A stretch of 64,000 nt of DNA from Isoetes taiwanensis (taxonomy: Eukaryota > Streptophyta > Lycopodiopsida > Isoetales > Isoetaceae). The position numbers and the translations under genes were made by a program. Each line of letters starts with the position of its first letter. Positions within the stretch are counted from its first letter, which is position 1. Shown one piece after another: positions 23,721 to 33,585 of the stretch. The DNA lies in assembly GCA_021234155.1 (NCBI GenBank), contig JAJEKV010000036.1, positions 11,421,426 to 11,485,425 of the forward strand. The letters are read 5' to 3'. The notes below the pieces were generated by a model. It saw only the letters and a program-made list of their open reading frames with translations, was not told the origin of the DNA and searched no databases.

Positions 23721-25558
23721 AAGAATAAGAATAAGAATGATTTTTTATCGTCCACTGAGGCCAATCGGCCTATGGGACCCACAAGGAGCGCAGCAAACTT
23801 ATTACTGTCCGGGTTAAAAAACCCCCGCCCCGAAGGGTTTTCGAGGGAAAAACCGTGGCAGTAATAAGTGTGTGCACGAGGACATATCTGATCTCGCATG
23901 TCCATAACCTCCTGAAGGTATGATCCCAGCATCCGTACGGATGCTGTGCTCAATGTCACATGTAACGGCTGGCCAGGCCTGACCAACTCAGCATAGCGCG
24001 TCCGAATTTGATCATATGCTGGGCAACTTTGAAGGGTATGAGATTCATCCTCAATGACTCCCATTTGGCAGCATTGACAGAGCCTGTCCTCGCGTGGCTC
24101 ACCAATCCATCTGCCCGTCTCAATTCGAAGATGATGTGCCCCTGTGCGAATGGAGGCAATGAGTCTGCGCCTTTTCATGGGCAAGTGGGTACGCAGGTAG
24201 CATTGCGGGCCTCGTTCCAATGTGGGATTTATGTGGTGCTGATAGTGTGCTGTCTTGACATGTTCAAGGGCATTGGCATCCCAAAGCTTGCTGAGGAAGC
24301 AAGCGTCAAGATATTGCCTCAAGCTATGGCGATCTGCCTCTGTTTGCACATGTATGCACCTGTGCTCCTGCACATTCCATCTAGCCAACCATTGAGCTCT
24401 CTTTTCCCTCCAGCAGGCCTTCAGGCGCTGCGGCCCCATTGCCATGATATAGGCTAGTTTAGGGAGACGAGCATCGTCCATATTGACCACCTTCTGAAAA
24501 TAGATAATGTGGCGATCAAGGGCCGCCCTCTGAAGAGGCAAGAATCCTGTCTCCTGCAGTAGAATTTGATATGGGACTGTGGACTTCACCCCTAGTGCTC
24601 GTACTAAGAAGGCTTTCTGGACCTGCTCCAAGTCATTCCAAGTAGCAAGTGATACTACTGGGCCCCATACTTCCACCCCATATAAAAGGACAGGCTCTAC
24701 TAAGACCTTGAACAGGTGTGACTGATGGGCCCAATCATACAACTCTGCTCTATGACTATTGTTTTGCATTGCATATAGTGCCTTCCAGCCTGCCGTCACT
24801 CGTAGTTGTATGGATGTGTCCCAGTGCATAGTAGAAGGAAACTCCACTCCCAAATACTTGTATGTGGATGCAACTTCCACATTCTGGCCTTGGTAACTGA
24901 AGGAGGGGACCCTCGGCTGACGTGAAGATGATATGAAAACCACCTTAGTCTTGGCCAGGTTGACGCGCATATCAGTCGCTTGGCAGAATGTGTCCAGGGC
25001 ATCGAGATGTCGTTGCATGTCTGCTGGTGTGTAAGCTAGGAGGTCCACATCATCAGCATATATTAACTGTATGATGATCTGATTGAGAAGGTGAGCTCCA
25101 TCGCCCCCATTATCAGCAAGCCAGCTCTCCAATTGATCAATGTAAAGCCCAAACAATGTTGGGGAGAGAGGGCATCCCTGACGAACCCCGATACTACTAT
25201 CAAATGGTTGGCTTGTCTGCTGCAACCGACCCAAGCATCTTTCATATAGCCTGTACACTGCATTCTGCAAATCTACAGGAACCCCTAGTTGTTGCAGTCT
25301 TGCCCATAGTTTTTCCCGAGGCACAGTGTCAAACGCCTTCGCAAAATCCACAAAGCAACAATATAGATCCTGACGGCGGTTCCTACTGTCTTCAATCAGA
25401 GTTCGCAACGTGAAGATGTGGTCAATGGTTGAGTGCCGGGGTCTGAATCCTGCCTGCGTGAGGGCCCACACCTCTGTTGCCTCTGCCCAGCCCGTCAACT
25501 GCTGCTCGAGAATCCCAGCAAGCAATTTTGCAAATACCGAACTGACCATGATTGTTCG
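23721..25558 (-). mobile_element. Non-LTR retrotransposon, family A copy 2, young 5'-truncated insertion
   Basis: Unit 2 holds the empty site (GAAT|GTAAATGG at 34162/34163), so the insertion is exactly delimited. It has no target-site duplication; GTA at the 5' junction may be microhomology. It carries one uninterrupted minus-strand frame from the 5' truncation (MVSSVFAKLLAGILEQ) through FDTVPREKLWARLQQLGV, IGVRQGCPLSPTLFGLYID, IYADDVDLLAY and YKYLGVEF to the terminal zinc-finger-like CQCCQMGVIEDESHTLQSCP. The frame then reads through the 3' UTR. Compared with copy A1 there are no internal stops or frameshifts, consistent with recent insertion. The tail is a TTATTC repeat (23721-23738). Confidence 0.94.
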
Positions 25559-26405
25559 GTAAATGGATATTGTATACCTGCTCGACTTTCATGTACTTTG
25601 GTCTAGCATAGGAATCATCATTAATGAAAGCTATTAGCTATATGTCATGTGTTTTGTATTATGTGCATGTCCATTGGCATTGAAAAGCAAAGATGCAGTG
25701 GTTTCGCCCTGGAAAAATGGTTTTTTCTATGCATTACATGGCAAAACTATATGCACTTGAATACTGCATAATTGAATACAATTTATTTATGATATTAGAA
25801 TCCTAAGTAGGCATGGTTCCATGGGGCTCCCCATTGATTGATAATGGGTCTGATAAGCCTTGGCCTCTGGGAGGTTAAGGCAAAACTGGCAGATTGTATT
25901 CATGGTTTTTGTATGCATAGCGGATACATGTCATGCTGTCATAAAAGGGTCAAGTGCTCAACTCAGGAAATGTGATGCCAAAATTCTTGTATTTGATTAA
26001 CCAGCTTAAGCATTCGTTCATGCTTAATTTTACCCTGCAAGAGTACAACATACTACTGCCAACTATGATGCAGAGGGTTAATCATTAGATAAAAAGAATA
26101 ATTATGTAACACAACAAGGATAAAGAGATAATATGGTTGGTTCTCACGGCCCAGCACCAGTACAACCAGTACACTGAAGTCATTGCCTAGCCTCCCAGAG
26201 GCCTAGGCTTATCAGTCCATGGTCAAGCCATGGGGAGCACGTGAGAACCATGATTGGAGCTAGTAAACCAAAGCTTTAAATAGCCAATAAGTCTAGCAAT
26301 TCAGCTATTAAGTAGCCAACAAGTCTAGAAGCTCGGTTTGTTGGGCAAAAACATAAGGTCAGATATGAAGATCCTATAAATGAAGAATGCCAAATGGTTG
26401 AATCA
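25559..26405. other. Right part of duplicated unit 1, noncoding
   Basis: Matches 34163-35001. No gene seen. It contains a long imperfect inverted repeat, listed separately. Confidence 0.55.
25812..26258. repeat. Long imperfect inverted repeat, arms about 80 bp (unit 1 copy)
   Basis: Left arm: CATGGTTCCATGGGGCTCCCC ... CTGATAAGCCTTGGCCTCTG. It matches the reverse complement of the right arm (GCCTCCCAGAGGCCTAGGCT ... GGGGAGCACGTGAGAACC) at roughly 75-80%, separated by about 300 bp. An extra 10-bp pair GGTTCTCACG/CGTGAGAACC closes the right side. Possible foldback or MITE-like element. Unit 2 has it at 34413-34857, with a 7-bp loss in the left arm. Confidence 0.65.
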
Positions 26406-26914
26406 GCTGCCATTGTAAAAGTTAATAAAGTCGGTATCAGTATTGAAAAGCTATGGTCTTTCCTTCTTTCTCTTCAAAAAGGGCTCTCAATCAAGGCTGC
26501 TTATTGGCTTAATTATCCTTACATCATGATTGAGTGTGGGAGCCAAAGGTCTGCCAATCTTCTTCTGCATAGTGGTATTCTTGTCTTTGAGAATTTCCAC
26601 TTATGCTTCATAAAGTGGAATCCCAAACTCTCAACTGCTGATCTTAACAATTTTTATGTGGCCTCAACATCTTTATTCGGCCTGAATCCAATTTATTGGA
26701 ATGAGGAATCAATCAGGAGCCTTTTAACTCCATTGGAAATTATGTTTCTACTGTCCATGCTCCATACAAGCCTCCTATTGTTTATGTCCAAATTGACCTT
26801 TCCAAAGAAATTCCGACCTCTATTCCTTTCACAGATTGCTTTGGCCGGAAAACATCCTTGGATCTTAGATGGAATACTTTACCTCCTACTTGCTCAACTT
26901 GTGATTCTAGGCAA
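26406..26914 (+). mobile_element. L1-like LINE (family B), unit 2: ORF1 DUF4283-like part
   Basis: An open frame of about 180 codons from AAIVKVNKVGISIEKLWSFL through NLLLHSGILVFENFHLCFIK and FGLNPIYWNEESIRSLLTPL. A frameshift near 26737 moves the rest (YVQIDLSKEIP, CSTCDSR) to another frame. The N-terminus of ORF1 is absent because the duplication boundary lies within it. Interrupted at CTAGGCA by the 2.36-kb block. Confidence 0.85.
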
Positions 26915-27558
26915 ACCTTATAGTACATTCTCTCAAACCTTATAGTATTTTGCAAATCTTAATATACAGTATAAAAAACTTGTACATGCATACCCCACAA
27001 ACGAGGATCGCTATGTACGGTCCAGATCTTGGAATAAAGGGCAAATATGCCCATTCAACAGCTCTCGCTGCCCTACGTAACCCCCCGTGTGAATATGCAT
27101 CCAAACCAAAGGGGGTTTAAGGGGGATTTTTATTTAAATGTGTCAAATGCAATGGTTAATGTTAATAATGTTAATGGTTGATTGTTATATTAAAAAAATT
27201 TTTGGGCCCTTCGGGCCCTAACTAAGTCTAAAGCAGAAACAAAATGGGAAAATCTTCCACCTAACATCGAGAAATGAAGAAACATCCATTCAGCACTATT
27301 ACAAGTTCAGACACCATATATATAAATTCTTGCTCAACAAGCAATAGAATGTGAAAAAACATATCTCATAGAAATCTTCGCTGGAATAGGACTTTGAAGA
27401 AACCAAGGTAAATAATAATGATGCAGAACAACATTTCCACGCAACAATAAGCAACAATAAACAACTGTGTGTGTTGTGGTGGCACACTGACTCTATGGTA
27501 AAAGGTGCAGGTCGTTGTAGAAGCTTATCACTGTTAAGGATCACCTTTTCCATAGACT

Positions 27559-28500
27559 TCACCATTTCATAGGCTCATCAGCCATAGCTTTAGCAGCAAA
27601 CAAAAATCTTCTCATAATAAAATCTCTGGCAGCTGGATCATTGTATAACTCAGTAGGAATTTGTAAAGGATTATCTTCTTGCTGGTCCAAGCTTACTCTT
27701 TCATCCAAGCTTACTTTGCAAGTACTGGCTATGGTGTCATTCTGATCAAGCGTGTCAGCAGCATCAGAAAATGTTTCACTATCTTCAGCTGTGGATTCAA
27801 GTGCAATTAATCTCCTGGGTTGAATCTTGTCAGGCTCAACCTTTTTCAATTGAGCCGAGACTCAGGGAAACCTGCATGTCATGTTTGGGGCTAAAAACAG
27901 AGAGTCTATGGTGAGCTGGAGAAGGCATTGTTCTTCCAGGAGACATGCTAGGCATGGGTGTGGCTTCAAAGTATGTTTCCCTATTCTTATTTTTAGGTCT
28001 TCCAAGTGACTGCTCCCAGACAAATGGCACAGATCCTGGAATTCTAAGAGACCCCAAATTTGAATCAGAACTCATATAGAGGTCACTTCTTGGACTGGCC
28101 CATTCTAATACTTCTTCTTCATCATGCCTCACTAGATCTGGAGTATTCTCCAGACGAAATGAACCACCATGTGCACCATTTCTGCGTGTGTGAAGGGACC
28201 TTATAGGTGCATTGAAATGTAACCTTCCTTGGTCTTCATAAACAAAAATAAAACAGAGGACTTACATTAGGTAGAGAGGAAGACGTACTGATGGAGAGAT
28301 TTGGGACTGATTGCTCTGCTTCTTGCTGCATTTTTCTTCTGAGTGGGCCACTGAATGCTGGAGTACTCATTCCATCAATTGCCTTTCTTGCCTTAAAGCA
28401 GACTGTATTCTCTTCTAACGAATCGGACCCTGGACCCTGCTCATTTCGCCGGAAGGAGGAATTCCAGATCTTTTCTGTGAGCCATTCCCAAGCTCTTTAG
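27559..28500 (-). pseudogene. DUF688-family gene fragment, frameshifted
   Basis: Minus-strand blocks typical of plant DUF688 proteins: LHFNAPIRSLHTRR near the N-terminus, then GSLRIPGSVPFVWEQSLGRP, ATPMPSMSPGR and, near the C-terminus, DPAARDFIMRRFLFAAKAMA. One base-level frameshift separates SLGSIEK from KVEPDKIQPRRLIALEST at about 27840. Further upstream on the same strand, 28500-28268 (RKAIDGMSTPAFSGPLRRKM) looks like part of the same gene, ending at a possible GTAAGT donor. Function of the family is not established. It lies inside a transposed block, so it is a captured or retro-inserted piece, not a host locus. Confidence 0.72.
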
Positions 28501-28509
28501 TCAGAGCAA

Positions 28510-29059
28510 CACAATTGCTTGACTCTTCTAAGCAGTCTCACACCTGCTTACAATAATTTGGTCACTGCGTTATCTCAAGTGGGAAATCAGTGTTAGGCTT
28601 CTTCAAGAAGAAACAAGGATCCAGCAATCTGGCCACACTGCAGCCCAGCTTGCACGCTTCTCTGGAGTTCGTCCAAAGGACCCCAAGATCCACGATAACA
28701 GGAAGCCATCCCCAAAATGTGAGTACTGCAAAAGAAAGGGGCATGTTAAAGCCGGCTGCTGGAAGCTTGACTCTGATCAAGCAAGGGGAAAGATTGCTGG
28801 AGCTTCTGTTACCTCTGCTCAAGCGAATTGCAACATTGAAGAGAGATTCTGCCTGCCTCTGTTCCGCTTCAGCTTCTCAAAACGGGGCTCTGATTTTTAC
28901 ACCGAATTGCTGCTTCTTCTCAAACACAGCAACAAAACCTCTGTAACCTGGGCAGATTTGAATGAATCCCAACGACCCAACAGCCTCAAAGTTGTTATTG
29001 CCAATCATCCATATGCACTGTCAGACCCATCGATGCATTGCCATAACCGCAAACCCTAA
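28510..29059 (+). pseudogene. Copia-type gag fragment with CCHC zinc knuckle
   Basis: LLSSLTPAYNNLVTALS, then after a frame change WEISVRLLQEETRIQQSGH and the zinc knuckle CEYCKRKGHVKAGC (C-X2-C-X4-H-X4-C, starting at 28718). This is the standard order of the Copia gag polypeptide. The frame runs on to TAA 29057 with no protease or integrase seen. Fragment of an LTR retrotransposon carried in the composite insertion. Confidence 0.75.
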
Positions 29060-29272
29060 TATTAGGAACCCTAACTAAACTAAAAACACATGCAAACAAT
29101 AAAAGCCCCACAACCACACGATTTTCCCTCTTCTTTAAAATCAATGGCTAACAAATGGGTGCACTCTAGAAATACCTTTTAGTACGTCCACGTGAATATG
29201 CCCGTGAAATCATATGAAAACCATGCCAAAAAGCGTATAAAATCACAAAAAAAAACCCTGTTATAATGCTAC

Positions 29273-32200
29273 ATATTCTGGTATGCTAACTGTCAAAGAA
29301 ACTTTAAACATTAACTCAGATGTGAATCATCCTGACATCAATAATGTACCTTCAAATTGCAAGAATTTATCTATCTCAGAAAGGTCACAAGAGATTCAAG
29401 ATTCTACATGGAGAAGGGTTAATGAGACTGCAAGAAGAATTGCTAAAAAAAAAAAAGTGGAAAAGAAGCATCAGAATATTGCAGGCTCAACCAAAAATGT
29501 AAATTTCAAAGACTATTTAAATATTACTGAAGACATGACTGAGTCAGAAAAATATAAATCCAAGGGAAAAGCTAAAGTCGGTATGGCTATTACAAGTACT
29601 GTGGATCTCCATTCCACTTTAACTTAGATTGCCATAGAATCGAATTTTGTGGCTAAAAAAAGGCTTAATCACAATTCCAGCTCAAGTTAGAATCTGTCCG
29701 ACTGGATTCCAGCTAAAGGTACGAGAGATTCATTAACTAAGGAAATCCAAGCAAAGTATTCTCTGCAGAATAAAGTGACAGGAAAAAAGCAAAAGGAGTA
29801 CATTGAAGATAAATCAATTGCTATCAAAAGCAATATCTTGAACAAAGATAGCTGAAACTTCCAAGAGGAATGCTTGTATTGGAAGTTATGAAAATGGCTC
29901 TTTGTCAGAGTTTGGAGGAAATTCTAATATTCAGCATACTATTCCAAGAGTTTCTCCTTAAAAAATTACAGAGATAGCTCAGAGTTCTACGGAATCAGAA
30001 ACAATCATGGTGAACACATCTCCTGGAGAAAATAATAAAGGGAAAATTTCTTCAAATAATGAAGACAATGAGGAGGTAATTCTCTGCTCTAATCAATTTG
30101 CTATTTTTATTAATTCACGTGTAGAGCAAATGGAATTACTGCATTAAGAGAATGATGATTATGCTAAAGATCAACCTTATATATCTCAGTCTTCAAATTT
30201 ACCTCCATCAAATCTGTTAGAAAAGGAAACTGCTGTCCATAAAAACTTGAATTTCTTAGACCTTATTGATCTGTTTTCTCCAAACTCAACATTGCCTTAT
30301 CATAATCATCAGCCTACTATCTCAGACAAAATTGTCCATCAATTATCTTCCATTGATTTTCGTGGAAGGCTACAGAACTCCCCTTTTATGGAAGATATGG
30401 ATAAAAATGATTTGGAAAAAAACAGTCAGTATTGTCAGCAAGAAAACAGATTGGCAAAAAATTCTAATCAGGGTCTGAGCAGGCAAAATGAATATGACAG
30501 TGAATTTGCTCCAGAAACTTCTGAGTTTACAAGACAAAATATCATTGAAGATGAGAAGAACCCTTCCAGGCAAGTTCTTGATCCCATTAAAATTCCTTTG
30601 GATAATAGAGATGAAATTAATGAATGTCATAATAACTCTATTATTAATATGACTGTTAATAAATTGTTTGAATTTATCCCTGGGGGTGTTTCTTCTGAGC
30701 ATGAGGACAATGACAAAGAAAATGCTTGTATAAATGAGAAAGATAATAATTGGGATCTTGAATACTACCTTAACACTTCTGTTACTGTTAATAAAGACAA
30801 ACGAGATCTCAATAAAGCTAAGGCCAATAAAAAAGCTTATATCTCTGCACATATTAATGCTCCTGCCAATAATACCAGAAGCAAGCATAAAAAAGAAAGA
30901 AGGGGGAAAGCTAAAACAAAACACAGTAGATCCTTATCTTTTATCATCCTTCTTGACTTCCTTGCCTTTTTTCATAAAAATTCTTTCATGGAATCTTAGG
31001 GGTATTAATGGAGTACTCAAAAGGAGAAGAGTCATCTCTCAGATCAAATCTTATAAGGGTGATATTATTCTCTTGCAAGAATTAAAATTACAGAAATTTG
31101 AATGTGCCAATTAGGGAGAGTGGATTATTCCTGGTAGTTCTTCAATATGGATGGAAGCTAATGGTACCTCGGGGGGTATTTGTATGATTTGGAAGGATCT
31201 GCAAACTAAGCTATTTTATAACACTCCAAATAGAATGTGGCAGTGTACTATTTTCAATCTTAATGATAAGCTTTTTGGCCTCATTAATATTTATGCCTCA
31301 ACTAATCCCAAAGAGAGAGAACTTTTATGGTCTGATATAAATAATTGGATGAAGAATCAGAATAACATTGATTGGATTGTAATAGATGACTTCAACAACA
31401 CTCCAACTTGGAATCAGTAATTGGAAAACAAAATGACTTGAAAGAACAAATTGGAGTAACTTTATTGATGATAACTCTTTGTTATTGATTTCTTCCTCAT
31501 ATGCTAAGTATACCTGGTCTAATAAGAGAAAAGGGGATGCTAGAGTTTATTGTGCTCTTGACAGGTTCTATTTAAACATTTCTTGATCTAATTTTTGGGA
31601 CAATGCTTATGTTTCCAGTGATGAGTCCATAGCTATATCTGATCGTCAACCTCAATTTCCCTGTACTTATCATCAAATCTCGGCTCTTAGATCTGGAAAT
31701 ATTCCCTATAAATTCAACTCTAGTATGCTCCAAAATAGTTCCTTTCGTGAGCAATTCAGAGAATTTTATCCCAATCTCCCTAGAGTGACTGATCACATTT
31801 TTATGAAGAGCTTTTACTCTAATTTAAAATCCTCTAGATCTTGGATCAAGGAATGTATTAAGCAGCTTAATTCAGCAAAAAATACTGAGAAAAAGATCTT
31901 ATTCCAGCATGAGAGATATCAGAATGGCTCTGCAAGATGATCCCTTTAATTCTACTTTACATCTCCAAGAAGAGAACCTTAAAGAAAAATCAAACTCATT
32001 GAGGAGATTGAAGCCAAAGGTGTTGCCATTAGATGTAAAATTAAGTACACTAATGATATGGGCTCAGGTTGTACCAAATTCTTTTTCAGAGTTGCTAAAT
32101 CGAGATAAATTAAAAGTTCTATCAATGAAATTATTGATGATTCTGGAAATACCTTGAATTCCCCTATTGAAATCTCAAATTTCTTTTATTCAAAGTATTC

Positions 32201-32456
32201 TGTGCTGTTCTCTGGGAACAATATTGCAGATGCTGCTGAAGCTAATCGTGCAAAAAAATGTACTGATCTCATTGATTCAATTATTCTTCATGATCATTGT
32301 AAAATGGATCTCTTTATGCCAAATTCCTACTTCAGATGAAGTTTTCTCCATTGTTAAGAGTTTTAAACATGGTAAATCTCCTGGCCCAGATGGTTTCCCC
32401 CCTGAATTTGCAAATAACTCCCAACGTATAATGCTTCATGTTTTCCAACGTAACTA
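29273..32456 (+). mobile_element. L1-like LINE (family B), unit 2: rest of ORF1, endonuclease, start of RT
   Basis: ORF1 tail (SERSQEIQDSTWRRVNETAR ... NLNFLDLIDLFSPNS); a 250-codon frame is intact at 30247-30999. ORF2 follows with the same blocks as unit 1: KILSWNLRGINGVLKRRR, LLQELKL, GGICMIWK, LINIYAS, DDFNN. The ORF2 ATG of unit 1 is ATA here (30974). The endonuclease SDH is changed to SDR (CAT to CGT at 31644). The RT entry HGKSPGPDGFPPEF is at about 32366-32407. The stop after FECAN (31112) is shared with unit 1. Confidence 0.87.
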
Positions 32457-32609
32457 ATGCTTCTGAATATTTCTTACATATAAGAAAAAAGACTAATTGA
32501 GATCACCACCCAATATAAAGTCTACCTAGTACACATTGTCATAATACACATTGGTTATCCGTAATGCTGCTTAAAGTTCAATCCGACACGCGAAGATGTC
32601 CCAGCCCGT

Positions 32610-33585
32610 CTACCTGAGTAAGCGGGTGGATGCTCCCTTGGAACCGATGGCAAGATGCGTTGTGGATATAATCCCGCACGAGCATGTTGTTGTTGTTGCA
32701 TAGCTGCCACGCTCAACACGAGCAGATGGCCCTATGGCATCTCGAAAGTAGCGCATTTGTCTCCTAAGTTTCTCAACCTCCTCCTTATAATCAGAATGAA
32801 TAGTGGAATTGACAATTTGCAGCTCTTCATTTCGGTGTATGGATTCCGCTTCCAGCGTTGTTAACCATTCGGTGATCAGTCGAGCATAAACTACTCCATC
32901 TACTATTGGATCAGGAGGTGTTGCGATTGGATGGACATGAACTTCACGACCTGGTTGAAGGATATTAAGGAGGTCTGGATAATTTTGGCCAAGAAACTGA
33001 ACTCCATCAATTAAATGCTTGCATGTAATATGAAATGAGGGGCAGTCACAATAATGGGACATCATTTGTTGAGTATACCTTATTCCAGTATAAGTCTCAC
33101 TAGCCATCGATAGGGTCATGAGTTCTCTATCCTTCAAAACCATGGTTGCAGAATCCTCCCCATATATTCTTAGTAACCTCTAGGTAGCAACAGAGCATTT
33201 CTTTTATGCACTTGGGTTGTATCTACCAAACTCAGCTACGAAATATAAACAATCAATGTAAGTATGACTACATATGAAATGATAGCGTCGGAATGGATTA
33301 ATCTTACCAAGAGACATTCTCTCAAAGCAGTGCTCGAGAAGAGAGCCTGAAGCTGGGCTATGGCCATCAGGGTGGCCCATTATATGTGACAACAAAGTAC
33401 ATACGCATATAATTGGTCATTCGATCTAGAACATGGACTTTCAGGACCTGCCAATGCGACTCAACATGATTGGTCGTATCTACATTCGTGTGTTCAAATA
33501 GTCGCCCGAACCTCTAAATCAGGTAACTAGGGTTCCTTTTCCCTATACTCTTTATTTCAGTCATCAATCTGCTATGGATGCGATT
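32610..33585 (-). pseudogene. SWIM-domain MULE/FAR1-like transposase fragment, unit 2
   Basis: Longer copy of the unit 1 pseudogene. Exon 33585-33308 (RFGRLFEHTNVDTTNHVESH) is followed by a 72-bp GT-AG intron (33307-33236). The second exon carries LAEFGRYNPSA, TAA, a further TAG (CAG in unit 1), and MVLKDRELMTL. The SWIM finger CDCPSFHITCKH is at about 33018-33056. A 177-codon tail follows, including a likely coiled coil (WLTTLEAESIHRNEELQIVN ... EEVEKLRRQMRYF). The tail is continuous through the 376 bp missing from unit 1, which supports deletion there. Transposase catalytic core not found. Confidence 0.72.

Larger units (their letters stand above)
12976..26405 (+). repeat. Tandem segmental duplication, unit 1 (13.4 kb)
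   Basis: From GCTGCCATTGTAAAAG to GGTTGAATCA, this matches 26406-35001 at roughly 98% (by eye) wherever both are present. The unit 1/unit 2 junction reads GAATCAGCTGCCATTG. The unit starts in ACTGCTGCCATTG and the right end of unit 2 reads GAATCAGCTTGAG, so the join uses a 3-bp GCT microhomology. Differences: extra 13121-13693, 13815-13843, 16290-21429 and 23721-25558, and loss of 376 bp relative to 32592-32967. Stripped of insertions both units are about 6 kb. Confidence 0.93.
26915..29272. mobile_element. 2.36-kb composite insertion carrying gene and Copia fragments
   Basis: Defined by comparison with unit 1, where CTAGGCATTTCTGGTATG is continuous. The left edge starts AACCTTATAGTACATTC, with AAACCTTATAG repeated 26 bp on. 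The right edge ends CTACATA before TTCTGG. No convincing terminal inverted repeats, Helitron ends or target duplication were found. Contents from left to right: unassigned DNA with a GGGCCC-TTC-GGGCCC hairpin (27206-27220), a minus-strand DUF688 pseudogene, a plus-strand Copia gag fragment and AT-rich DNA. A gene-capturing transposon or a filler-DNA repair event are both possible. Confidence 0.7.

Noticed and set aside
24008-24457. 149-codon plus-strand ORF inside LINE A2
   Set aside because: Antisense of the LINE reading frame, with no independent motifs.
27204-27226. GGGCCCTTCGGGCCC hairpin followed by CTAA as a second Helitron 3' end
   Set aside because: The spacing after the hairpin is too short and CTAA is followed by G rather than T. 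No TC partner was found and it lies inside the composite insertion.
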